NCBI GenBank assembly: GCA_905478325.1
Contig: CAJQIB010000019.1
Location: 1-44,117 of the forward strand
Direction: 5' to 3'
DNA length: 44,117 nt
Origin: an uncultured Flavobacteriales bacterium
GTDB lineage: Bacteria > Bacteroidota > Bacteroidia > Flavobacteriales_D > Sanyastnellaceae
The translations under genes and the position numbers were made by a program. Position 1 is the stretch's first letter. Every line of letters starts with the position of its first letter. The notes beneath the pieces were generated by a model, which had not been told where the DNA came from, did no database searches, and saw nothing but the letters and a program-made list of their open reading frames with translations. Positions 18,324-26,715 of the stretch are shown one piece after another.

Positions 18324-18755
18324 TTAGGCGCGATTCACGCGGTGCTGCAATGCCCGTGCAGCCAACCAGGCTAACGGGACATAGCCCAACACATCGGTCA
18401 CGACCATCCAAGTGGGCATGGGAATCATCATGGCATTGAGGATACCGCCGATGAGAAAGACAACTCCCATGGTGGCTCCCGGCCACACCTTCTTGGTCGG
18501 AGCGATGAGCTGTGCCGTAAGAGCGCTCATCACGGTTCCTCCCCAATGCGAAAGCAATACCGAGATTTTGGGCGCCAAACCCAATCCCGTCATGAACGAC
18601 TCCAATTCAACGGGATCTGTAGGAATCTTGCTTATGGCCGCTTCGGGAAATACAAATCCAGAGAGGTGATGCAATCCCATCATACTGTACATACCAACCA
18701 AAGTCGCCGCTACAAAGGCGACCACCCAAAGGAGAATTTTAATGACCGTGTTCAT
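18324..18755 (-). CDS. Small four-helix membrane protein, unknown function
   Basis: 143 residues from ATG 18755; an upstream start at 18803 would overlap the preceding gene and is less likely. Four hydrophobic segments are visible: ILLWVVAFVAATLVGMYSMM, LSHWGGTVMSALTAQLIA, GATMGVVFLIGGILNAMMI and VVTDVLGYVPLAWLAARAL. The stretch GLHHLSGFVFPEA between the first two has paired histidines. It ends five bases from the convergent EamA gene and lies 13 bases behind the aminotransferase-like gene, as the last of five tightly spaced minus-strand genes. I do not recognise the family. Confidence 0.75.
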   Translation of the reverse strand: MNTVIKILLWVVAFVAATLVGMYSMMGLHHLSGFVFPEAAISKIPTDPVELESFMTGLGLAPKISVLLSHWGGTVMSALTAQLIAPTKKVWPGATMGVVFLIGGILNAMMIPMPTWMVVTDVLGYVPLAWLAARALQHRVNRA

Positions 18756-18768
18756 GAGCGGATATAAA

Positions 18769-19686
18769 TTATAGACTGCAATAAGCCAAAGGATGTCCTT
18801 CATCCCACACCATCTGTTGGTATGCTTCTTGCAATTTCAAGGTGATCGGTCCCATGGCGTCGGAAGGTCCAATGAGGCGCCCATCCACTTCGCGCATGTG
18901 CGATAGCCCACCCATCGTCCCTGTCGTAAAGGCTTCGTCCGCCGTGTACAGCTCTGTCAAGGACAGGTCGGCTTCGACTGCAGGGATTCCGATGCGGGCG
19001 GCAACCTCCAGTACCATAGACCGCGTCAAGCCGGGCAGGCAAGCCACGGGAAATGGCGTCATCAACACGCCCGAACGGACCACAAAAATATTGGTCGCAT
19101 TGGTCTCTGCAATGAAGCCTCTCACATCCAACATGACGGCATCATCGACGCCCGCCACATTGGCTTCAATTTTCGCCAGTATGTTGTTGAGCAGGTTGTT
19201 GTGGTGGATCTTGGAATCCAAGGTCGCAGGTGAATTGCGCCGCGTGGAGGCTGTGACCAGCCGCGTGCCCTCATCACCGTAAACCATCCCTTTGTATTCC
19301 GGCAAAATGATCAAGGTCGATCCATGGACATTGAGTCGCGGATCCATTCCTGAGGTGCTCTTGAGTCCGCGCGACAAGGTCATTCTCGCGTGCACTCCAT
19401 CGCACATGCCATTGGCCTCAAACGTACGCAAAACGGCATCCACCACCTCATCCTCATCCGGAATGTCTACAAAGGCCAAAGCATGAGCTGAATCGCGCAG
19501 GCGACGGATATGTTCCTTGAGTTGCAACACGCGACCATTTCGCACACGCAGTCCTTCCCACACGCCATCTCCCCCCTGAACAACACTGTCTAGCACGCTC
19601 ACCTTGGCATCTGCACGAGGGACCAACCCATCCACCCACACTTGGGTATTTTCGTTGCGCAGGTCAGGTTGATTGAATTTTGGCAT
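18769..19686 (-). CDS. Class IV aminotransferase-like protein with altered PLP-lysine site
   Basis: 305 residues with the whole BCAT/D-amino-acid aminotransferase fold: VWVDGLVPRADAKVSVLDS, GDGVWEGLRVRNGRV, the cofactor-site segment at 155-172, LDVRGFIAETNATNIFVV, and LPGLTRSMVLEVA with EAFTTGTMGGL. In known family members the PLP lysine is K-S-L-N-Y-L or K-A-G-G-N-Y-L. Here the text is DSKIHHNNLLNN: aligned on NLLNN without gaps, His161 (or Ile160) stands where lysine is expected, and Lys159 is one or two residues off. From memory, plant branched-chain-aminotransferase-like proteins have a very similar IHHNNLLNN segment. The start is two bases behind the sulfotransferase-like gene. Enzymatic activity should not be assumed. 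Confidence 0.85.
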   Translation of the reverse strand: MPKFNQPDLRNENTQVWVDGLVPRADAKVSVLDSVVQGGDGVWEGLRVRNGRVLQLKEHIRRLRDSAHALAFVDIPDEDEVVDAVLRTFEANGMCDGVHARMTLSRGLKSTSGMDPRLNVHGSTLIILPEYKGMVYGDEGTRLVTASTRRNSPATLDSKIHHNNLLNNILAKIEANVAGVDDAVMLDVRGFIAETNATNIFVVRSGVLMTPFPVACLPGLTRSMVLEVAARIGIPAVEADLSLTELYTADEAFTTGTMGGLSHMREVDGRLIGPSDAMGPITLKLQEAYQQMVWDEGHPLAYCSL

Positions 19687-19688
19687 GG

Positions 19689-20408
19689 TCAGTGGGAATG
19701 GGATTGCAATCTCTCAAAAATGGGTTGGACTTCCGCTAAAAGTTGAAGAAGATCTTGACTCCAATCCGAAATTTCAGGCAATGGTTGGTCGATTCTAGGG
19801 ACTTCCCATCCTGCTGAAGCATGCACGCTTTGGTACCAATATTGCGCCCAGACACCATCTTCCGGTCGCGGTCCCGGTTTCCAGCGCAACATGTTCGCGT
19901 CCCATGGCAAGTCCAAGAACGTGCACAACCGCTTGAGTTGATTTTCAGGGTCTTTGATCAAGGCGTCCGAATCCACGACAAGCAAGGGAATTCTTTGTGT
20001 TTTGCAGGAGTTCAGCAGGCGCCATTGGTGGTCGTAGCACACATCCAACCGGGTAGGACTTTGGATGTGCTGTTGGTACGAGGCCAACACCCGAACGGGA
20101 TCGCGCGTGAGGAGCACTTGCTTGTGCTGTGTGAAATCCGCTATCTCTTCCCAACCTTCCGTGTGGTTGGCCATGTGTTTCAGAAACAAATGGGGCGTTT
20201 GAGGGCGATCGAATTGGGCTAAAATCGAGGGGCGATCGAGGGGCATCGTTGCCAACACCGCTTCGCGAGAAGGTCGCGCTGCACCGGTATGCTCCAAGAA
20301 ATGGCCAAACAACGGTTCGTCCATCACGCTCATGTCGCGGCGTTGCGCAAAACTGTACATCAGAGCTGTACTGCAATTGCGCGGACCGGACCACAGCGAG
20401 ATGATCAC
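19689..20408 (-). CDS. Sulfotransferase-like P-loop protein
   Basis: 239 residues if translation starts at GTG 20408, which gives the family-like N-terminus (M)IISLWSGPRNCSTALMYSF; ATG 20471 is an alternative that overlaps the upstream gene by 50 bases. The first strand and loop SGPRNCST resemble the 5'-phosphosulfate loop of sulfotransferases, followed by FAQRRDMSVMDEPLFGHFL, KQVLLTRDPVRVLASYQQHI (the 3'-phosphate-like R-P/S motif), and DLPWDANMLRWKPGPRPEDG with VWAQYWYQSVHASAGW. The substrate is unknown. It sits two bases before the aminotransferase-like gene. The pair matches, as I recall, the two halves of plant branched-chain-aminotransferase-like proteins, which implies a shared function. 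Confidence 0.8.
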   Translation of the reverse strand: MIISLWSGPRNCSTALMYSFAQRRDMSVMDEPLFGHFLEHTGAARPSREAVLATMPLDRPSILAQFDRPQTPHLFLKHMANHTEGWEEIADFTQHKQVLLTRDPVRVLASYQQHIQSPTRLDVCYDHQWRLLNSCKTQRIPLLVVDSDALIKDPENQLKRLCTFLDLPWDANMLRWKPGPRPEDGVWAQYWYQSVHASAGWEVPRIDQPLPEISDWSQDLLQLLAEVQPIFERLQSHSH

Positions 20409-20421
20409 GTGGCTGCGGTGG

Positions 20422-23400
20422 TTATCGGACGACAGAGATGGATCCTGTAAACAACTCCGGTGCCAAGGCATGCACCGATTGTACCGACAATCGATACATG
20501 TACTGTCCGTCCCGCACAAAGTGATCGCCACCTTGATGCTGGCCCAACCACGGTTCATTCGGGTTGGTCGATTCAAACACCTTTTCTCCCCAGCGATTGG
20601 CAATCACCAAATGATACGAACTGGCAATAAATGCATCACCAACAGGTAAGAAGGCATCGTTCAAGCCGTCATTGTTCGGGCTAAAGGCATTGGGAACGTA
20701 CATCGCGAATTCGACCGGGCGGAAGTAGGCCGTGATCTCGTCGTAGGCTTCGATTGGGAAAGTCACCGTCGACGATTGCGCGTCGGGATTGGGATCAGTC
20801 AACAAACCGTCCCAGTGGTCAAACTCCCAAAATTCAATGGGCGTCGCTTTGGCGTCGATCGGACCGTTGGACTCAATGCCTCCAGACCAGTAGCCTTGGG
20901 TCACAATTTGACCATTTTCAACACTCACTGAACCGGAACCGGCGGGCTCAACACGCACCACTAAATCCACGTGCTCGATGGCATCAAAATGCGCAACGAT
21001 GGTGTTGGATTCTGTCACGATGATATTGCCTGTCGGAGAAGTCATCGAAGGACTCACTTCTGAGCCGGTGGTGGTCCATCCTGTAAAGACATGCCACTCA
21101 TCGATGCCCACAGCTTGAACCGAATGCCCTCCAAAGTCAACCAACTCGGTTGCAGGGTAGGTCTCTAAAGACAGTCCGTCGAGCAAGATGTTTCCAGCCC
21201 CCGCAGGGTCCACATCGAAGACGATTTGCTGGGGTTCCGCAGAAGCAGCGAAATACGCCACGAGCGTGGCATTGCCCGTTAAGGTAAAATCCAATGATGG
21301 ATTGGTCGAATTGGCCAGAACGATGTCTCCATCGAGCACTTGCCAAAACAAAAACAACTCCCCCATGGATTCCAGTGCCTGCAACTCCATCGGAACGCCC
21401 GAGAAATACGTCCCCTCCAGCGGGGAGTCCTCCGGACCAATTTCAACCGAATTGATTTGAATCTCTCCTTGACCTTCGATCATGATGGTCAAAGACACGC
21501 TCTCCACATCGTAGCAATCCTCAATGCCATCAATCAATGTCGCCTCGCAGCGCTCATCAATGAAATCGTGAATTTCCTGCACGTTGCCGACCCACTCATC
21601 ATAATCCCCGCCCCAACGGTCCATTTGACGATCCATTTCCGGATCGATGACGTTGATCATGCTGTCGAGTACCGCGTGCATGTTGTCACAACTGAAGTGC
21701 GTATTGCTCAAATCCGCCCAACGATTGATGTACGTTGCCCAGAAATCCTCATTGTCCAAAAGCGCGTTGAAAATCGGAATGTGCCCTTGGCCTCCCGGGT
21801 TGTTCAAACTCTCCGGATTGCACGGGTCCGCATCCGGTCCTTGCGATGGAATGCCGGTGTAGTTCGCGCCGTGACCAAACGTGTTGTCCATGTCCCAGAG
21901 GGCATAACGCCAGCGCTTCGCATCGCCATCGGGATGGCGACCACGCCACCAAGCCGTATTCCAATTGAGCCAGTCTGCACACACGACAAACGAATTCAGC
22001 AACACATAATCGATGAGGCTCATGGTATTGAATACGCTTTCAACGTACTCGTAGTTGGCTGCATCTGACATGTCTTGGCCCGTGATAAAGCCCACCAGAG
22101 GGCCCCAATCCGCATCGCTTCCGTACTCTACCCATGTCCCTCCCCACGTCTTGATGAAGTCAACAAAATGCCGGGGTTGGTCATAGTACTCGTCTGTAAA
22201 GTCAATGTCATCTGCCTTTTCACGGTACTCGTAAACACCCCAGTATTCTCCGTTGAGGTATACGATGCAGCTTTCGTTGGTCCGCTCATCGACCTTCAAT
22301 CCAGCCAAATGACTCAGCGTCTGGACGTAAGCATCTCGGATGTGACCACCCCCTGAAAACGGATAGTTGTCATTGGCCGCTGCCTTGAAAATCAGTCGTT
22401 GGTATTCATCGCGGGATTTGACGTGAAACAATTCCGCTTCAATCGCATGGCTCTCCCCCATCTGGTCGCGCGACACATAGTCAAAGCCCTTTTGTGGATA
22501 CGCGTTGGAATCGTTGCCGTGCTCGTTGGAGTCGCCTCCACCTTCGCACCAAAATGTGCCATCCGCGTTGAAAAATTCAATGTGTGCCGGCTCATCTGCT
22601 CCGCCTCCCCATCCGCCGGGCCAAACTCCGTCTTCTTGTTCATTACCCGAAACCGAAACCACCAACATGGTGTGGCTATCATCTCCTGTGAAGTAGGTGT
22701 TGGTCGATACATGGGAAGCTGTCATCGCTCCTGAAGGATCGATGCAACGCGCTCGGATCACCGTGGTAGCGTTCACTGCAATGGGGCCGTTGTACACTGC
22801 ACTTGCAGCAGTGGGCTCATAGCCATTGAGCGTGTACCGGATTTCATACCCTCCTGGCGCTGAAATGGCGACATCAGTCCCGTTTGCGTAGTACCCCGCG
22901 TCCACCTCAAATGTGGGCGTTGGAGCATACTCTGCAAACAACGAGCCTCCGACTCCAAACCCAGGCGTCGGGTCTGTGCACACCTTCCAAGCGCCCGCAC
23001 TTCCGTTGGCATCGCGTGTCCAGCTGTGGTCGGCGAGGGTTGGGGTCCAATCGACTCCAAATGTGTAGGACTCCAATACATTTTCGTTCTCATCCGAGAA
23101 CACAACGGATTCATTGTCTGTTTGAGTCACCTTGAAATTCGTATTCAAATTGCCTCCCACGTACAAATTACCGGGGATTTCTCCCTCGCCCGAACATATG
23201 ACCAGTAGGTAGCCTCCTGCAGGAACAACTGTTCCCGCAGGCAATTCGAACATATCGACGTTGTCGACGTTGTCAGAAAGGAAGTAACCGCTGATATCGG
23301 CTGCGACATTTCCTTCGTTATAAAACTCCACAAAATCCTCGTTATCTCCCCCCACACCTAACGTGTAATTGGACGCAGAAAATTCAGTGATAATGACTTG

Positions 23401-23466
23401 CGCATCGGCTTTGCAACAAAGCAATCCGAAGACAAGCGCAAGGATAAATGATGAAAATCTTGACAT
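20422..23466 (-). CDS. Secreted CotH-kinase family protein with lamin-tail-like, chitobiase-like and type B T9SS domains
   Basis: 1014 residues from ATG 23466 (TTG 23484 is an unlikely earlier start). A signal peptide ends at CKADAQ. Domains in order: lamin-tail-like domain (about 20-130, IITEFSASNY, GDNEDFVEFYNEG, DISGYFLSD); chitobiase-type C-terminal domain (about 180-250, YEIRYTLNGYEP); CotH kinase-like domain (about 260-640, LNGEYWGVYEYREK and the metal-site segment WRYALWDMDNTFG); beta-rich repeats (about 660-900, GWTTTGSEV and HFDAIEHV); and the CHU_C sorting domain (NAFSPNNDGLNDAFLP, IANRWGEKVFES). CotH proteins phosphorylate protein Ser residues in spores; in this clade the role is unknown. 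It lies 24 bases behind the lysyl-oxidase protein. Confidence 0.92.
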   Translation of the reverse strand: MSRFSSFILALVFGLLCCKADAQVIITEFSASNYTLGVGGDNEDFVEFYNEGNVAADISGYFLSDNVDNVDMFELPAGTVVPAGGYLLVICSGEGEIPGNLYVGGNLNTNFKVTQTDNESVVFSDENENVLESYTFGVDWTPTLADHSWTRDANGSAGAWKVCTDPTPGFGVGGSLFAEYAPTPTFEVDAGYYANGTDVAISAPGGYEIRYTLNGYEPTAASAVYNGPIAVNATTVIRARCIDPSGAMTASHVSTNTYFTGDDSHTMLVVSVSGNEQEDGVWPGGWGGGADEPAHIEFFNADGTFWCEGGGDSNEHGNDSNAYPQKGFDYVSRDQMGESHAIEAELFHVKSRDEYQRLIFKAAANDNYPFSGGGHIRDAYVQTLSHLAGLKVDERTNESCIVYLNGEYWGVYEYREKADDIDFTDEYYDQPRHFVDFIKTWGGTWVEYGSDADWGPLVGFITGQDMSDAANYEYVESVFNTMSLIDYVLLNSFVVCADWLNWNTAWWRGRHPDGDAKRWRYALWDMDNTFGHGANYTGIPSQGPDADPCNPESLNNPGGQGHIPIFNALLDNEDFWATYINRWADLSNTHFSCDNMHAVLDSMINVIDPEMDRQMDRWGGDYDEWVGNVQEIHDFIDERCEATLIDGIEDCYDVESVSLTIMIEGQGEIQINSVEIGPEDSPLEGTYFSGVPMELQALESMGELFLFWQVLDGDIVLANSTNPSLDFTLTGNATLVAYFAASAEPQQIVFDVDPAGAGNILLDGLSLETYPATELVDFGGHSVQAVGIDEWHVFTGWTTTGSEVSPSMTSPTGNIIVTESNTIVAHFDAIEHVDLVVRVEPAGSGSVSVENGQIVTQGYWSGGIESNGPIDAKATPIEFWEFDHWDGLLTDPNPDAQSSTVTFPIEAYDEITAYFRPVEFAMYVPNAFSPNNDGLNDAFLPVGDAFIASSYHLVIANRWGEKVFESTNPNEPWLGQHQGGDHFVRDGQYMYRLSVQSVHALAPELFTGSISVVR

Positions 23467-23490
23467 AGTATAGGGAGTCAACAAATCTTT

Positions 23491-26412
23491 TTATTGAATG
23501 TTCAGGCGACCGGAATACGATACGATGTGATCACCTGAGAGCGTATAGATATACGAGCCAGACTTCAAATCACCTCGTGCTATGATGTGGGTATTGCCGG
23601 TAGCAATCTCCTCCCGCACGAGACGACCTGACGCGTCCGTAATCCGCAACACCAAATCTTGTCGGGTGGGGTTATCGAAACGAAGCGTTGCCGATTCCAC
23701 CAATGGATTCGGGTACAACATGGGCGCAGAAGCTTCCATGTTCTGGCTGACTCCACTGGATACCACGCACCCGTTTTCAATCACGTGCAATGTGTTGTGG
23801 TATTCTGGGTTGACCACATCCGTGATCAAGTCGATGCACACCTCGTCTTCAATCGAAGTCCAGTACAAGCGCAAGAACGGCACGTAGTCATAGTGCTTTG
23901 GAAAGCTCATGTTGGTGTATGACAACCCAATGACCTCGACGCCTCCAGGCATGAATTCCGGAGTGATCGGGAAGTCGATGGGATCTGCAATGCTATACGC
24001 TGAAGCGATTCCCATACCGCTCATTGAGAGCTGATAACCCACAATGCGGTTGTTGGGGTTCAATACGTGGATGTCCAGGTATTGCTCTGTCCAGTTCACC
24101 GCACCGATGGTGAAGTGCACCGTATCAAATGGGTTGACGATGTGGTTGACCGGGAAGTTGCACTTATCATGAAACCCGGAGCTATCGGGATGCTGGTGCG
24201 CCGTGTTGAAATATTGGCATTGAGCCAAATACGCAGCGTCAGCTACCGTGATGTCACCGTCCTGATCCACATCCGTACAAGGCAATGGTTCGATGTCGTC
24301 ACCGAGAATGTGCTCGACATAGCTAACCGCATCAGCATACTCTTGAGCGCCGTTGGCATCCAAATCACCCATCAGCGCCGAACCGTTGCAATCGCCGTTG
24401 CAATCCATCGTCGCCAATCCAAACATCTCTCCTGTGCAGTCCACGTATTCTTCGCAGTCGTCATACTGCTCTAGCAACAACTCGCCGCTGCTACGGTCCA
24501 AGCCGATGCATACCACCGCCCAGTTGTTGTCGTAATTTGTTTCGTAATGTCCCAAGGCATCGGGAGCACCGTCCCAATTGACCCGCACAACCAATTGGTA
24601 TTGGCCGTCTGGGATACCGGTTACATCAACCCATTGGCAGGATAAACCGGAACCATAAATGTCACCGCAATGCGCTGAGATCCCCATGGTAGAGCATCCG
24701 TATTGGGCCGTTCCGCCATCGCTGCACTCCAAGTCCATCACACAGAATCCGTTTTTAAACCCAATGGGCAGCGACTCTCCGTCCATGGTGAACATCGTGT
24801 ATTCCGCATACCCATCATAATGCCAGTGGTTGTGGCAATCGCCCCACTCAAATTGTTGGGTGCCTGAATTGTTGGACGTTTGACCAATGTAGTAGTCGAT
24901 ATCCCCGATGTTTTTGATGTGGGTGGTGAATCGGATCAATTCACGCGTGCCGTAGCCATTGAGGCAGCCTTCGACGATGTAACAATCCGACTCCGCGACT
25001 TCCATAGTGGACGCATACAGACTGCTGGTGATCGCCGATTCCAAGACCAATAAATCCGGTCCTGTACACAAAGGATCACCTGGATACAAGCAATCTCCGC
25101 TGTCCACTTCTGCAAACGGACTGAAGTTGCAAGCCGTCTCATCCATGCATCCCGTGGGAGGGCCTACAAAGTCAAATTCCCAATCGAAGCCCGCTGAACA
25201 CGGACCGGTCATCGTTTCTACCTGCAATTCCAAATCAAAACTAATGTCCGAACTGGTCGTGTTGATTTGATGGATTTCCACCGCCACTACGTTGGTTCCA
25301 TTGAGTAAATTCAATGCAACAGGATACTCATTGAGGAGCGTTTCATTGTTGCCTGTCATTTCTGCAGAGGCGAGCGTATTGGCAGCGATCGGGCCATCCG
25401 GCATGTTGCTTCGTTGGATCTCTTGCCCATTCAAATACACCACCGCACCATCGTCGCGACGCAAGCGCAAAAGGCCATTCAAGTTGCTGTCCGACTCACC
25501 ATCGTATTCAAACGCGTGGCGGAAGTAGGTTGTGGTGTGCTTATTGGAGGCATCATCGCCGTAGCTCACGACCGTGGCCTCATCCCCATCTCCATAGCCC
25601 AATTCAGCATTGCCTGAAGCCCAGCTCGCGTCATCGAAATCACTCGCCAACCAGCTTGTACCCAAGTCTTCTCCCGAGTCCAAATACTTCCAATTGGATT
25701 CCAATCCCACGAGTCCGTCGTATTCCGCGTTGCCCAATCCCATTCGGATCCAATACGACACTCCGCCTTCCAGCAACACCGTCAAATTGGCTTGTTCGCC
25801 ACATCCGCCCTCTTCATCATCATAGTAAATGGACCCTTCGTTGGTATTGTCAAAGTTGCCCATGTTACAGTAATCATAGACCCACAAGCGCGTATCGCAT
25901 TCGACATCGCAAGTGGACATCAAGTACATGCCGTTGGCTGGAGGCGTAAACAGGTACCAGGCGTTGCTCGCATCTTGCGCGATCGTACCGTAATCTTCAT
26001 CGGACAGATCCAACGCATCATTGCAGGTAGCTCCCGGTGAACAGTTGAAACTGATGGACTCCCCGTAACCGTAACTCCCACCTGAGGCAATCTCTACGCC
26101 ATTCTCATAAATCCAGTAGCCTCCTGGGTCAAAAATTCCATCTCCGTATGAATCGTACGCACTGAAGACAAAACAAGGGTCCTCAATGGACGCATCAAAA
26201 CAAATGGTATCGCCCACAGAACCGCCTTCAGCCAGGAGATTGCCTTCGTATTCCAAGGTCCAAGAAATCTCATTGGGGTAGCCATCGGCTACAATCAAGA
26301 CTTCAATCGTTGTCTCACCCTCGGCACATTGCGCAGAGAGATTCGAAACTCCCAAAGAAAACGCGCAAACGAAAAAAGTAAGGGCGAGAAAAGAAAAGCG
26401 ACGATTTGGCAT
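23491..26412 (-). CDS. Secreted lysyl-oxidase-domain protein with type A T9SS sorting domain
   Basis: 973 residues from ATG 26412 (ATG 26430 also possible); signal peptide ends at SNLSAQC. Domains: an N-terminal module with DSYGDG (about 30-120), a PPC-like domain (about 125-225), a galactose-binding-like jelly roll with RLRRDDGAVVYLNGQEI (about 235-400), one GC...GDC mini-repeat, a lysyl oxidase domain (about 450-640), a dockerin-like Ca-binding segment (GDLDANGAQEYAD, DVDQDGDITVADA), and a type A sorting domain. In the lysyl oxidase part WGDCHNHWHYDGY supplies copper ligands His527, His529 and His531. Lys553 (FKNGFC) and Tyr586 (DIYGSGLSCQW) match the two residues that form the LTQ cofactor in human LOX. 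It could oxidise lysine side chains of extracellular proteins; the substrate is unknown. Confidence 0.9.
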   Translation of the reverse strand: MPNRRFSFLALTFFVCAFSLGVSNLSAQCAEGETTIEVLIVADGYPNEISWTLEYEGNLLAEGGSVGDTICFDASIEDPCFVFSAYDSYGDGIFDPGGYWIYENGVEIASGGSYGYGESISFNCSPGATCNDALDLSDEDYGTIAQDASNAWYLFTPPANGMYLMSTCDVECDTRLWVYDYCNMGNFDNTNEGSIYYDDEEGGCGEQANLTVLLEGGVSYWIRMGLGNAEYDGLVGLESNWKYLDSGEDLGTSWLASDFDDASWASGNAELGYGDGDEATVVSYGDDASNKHTTTYFRHAFEYDGESDSNLNGLLRLRRDDGAVVYLNGQEIQRSNMPDGPIAANTLASAEMTGNNETLLNEYPVALNLLNGTNVVAVEIHQINTTSSDISFDLELQVETMTGPCSAGFDWEFDFVGPPTGCMDETACNFSPFAEVDSGDCLYPGDPLCTGPDLLVLESAITSSLYASTMEVAESDCYIVEGCLNGYGTRELIRFTTHIKNIGDIDYYIGQTSNNSGTQQFEWGDCHNHWHYDGYAEYTMFTMDGESLPIGFKNGFCVMDLECSDGGTAQYGCSTMGISAHCGDIYGSGLSCQWVDVTGIPDGQYQLVVRVNWDGAPDALGHYETNYDNNWAVVCIGLDRSSGELLLEQYDDCEEYVDCTGEMFGLATMDCNGDCNGSALMGDLDANGAQEYADAVSYVEHILGDDIEPLPCTDVDQDGDITVADAAYLAQCQYFNTAHQHPDSSGFHDKCNFPVNHIVNPFDTVHFTIGAVNWTEQYLDIHVLNPNNRIVGYQLSMSGMGIASAYSIADPIDFPITPEFMPGGVEVIGLSYTNMSFPKHYDYVPFLRLYWTSIEDEVCIDLITDVVNPEYHNTLHVIENGCVVSSGVSQNMEASAPMLYPNPLVESATLRFDNPTRQDLVLRITDASGRLVREEIATGNTHIIARGDLKSGSYIYTLSGDHIVSYSGRLNIQ

Positions 26413-26529
26413 AATGGCTTCAATTTGCATGAAAGAACACAGGTGTCGGCAAGATACAACAACCTGTTGCAGTGGTAACTCAAGCTGGCACAATAGGGTT
26501 GCATAGCCTGATTAAACTAAAAATAGTCC

Positions 26530-26560
26530 TTGTGCGAGGCATGGAATCAGCCTATTTTTG
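26530..26560 (+). promoter_or_regulatory. Complete promoter (TTG-N20-TATTTTTG) of the 40-residue membrane protein gene
   Basis: TTG at 26530-26532, 20 bases, then a perfect TAnnTTTG at 26553-26560. Four bases later comes the ATG at 26565, so the mRNA should have no leader. This is the best combined match to the Bacteroidota -33/-7 consensus next to a start codon in the window. Confidence 0.7.
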
Positions 26561-26564
26561 CAGA

Positions 26565-26687
26565 ATGTCAAATGAACATTCACACGGCCACGATGCCGAA
26601 CCCGAACAAAACGAGATCGGCGGACCTGTAGTCTTTGCCCTCTTTCTCTTTGCCTTGGTCATCATCGTCATTTCGTTCTTGGCCTGA
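26565..26687 (+). CDS. 40-residue single-span membrane protein with His-rich N-terminus
   Basis: The protein begins MSNEHSHGHDAEPEQNEIGG and continues into one hydrophobic helix (PVVFALFLFALVIIVISFLA) at the very C-terminus. A longer open frame from 26472 is not needed. The N-terminus has three His residues in HSHGH that could bind metal. It stands alone between two long minus-strand units: the lysyl-oxidase gene starts 152 bases upstream in the opposite direction, and the peptidase ends 28 bases downstream. A perfect -7 box four bases before the ATG supports that it is a real gene. I do not recognise it; similar small His-rich helices occur near respiratory oxidases, but no such gene is in view. 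Confidence 0.7.
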   Translation: MSNEHSHGHDAEPEQNEIGGPVVFALFLFALVIIVISFLA

Positions 26688-26715
26688 GTCAGGCCTGCGA
26701 ACACCCCCCCGGCGA

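Noticed and set aside
21340-22068. 242-codon plus-strand frame
   Set aside because: Antisense to the CotH-kinase domain, no recognisable motif.
26681-26695. Palindrome GGCCTGAGTCAGGCC at the end of the small membrane protein gene
   Set aside because: No T-run on either side and the loop is short, so I do not call it a terminator.
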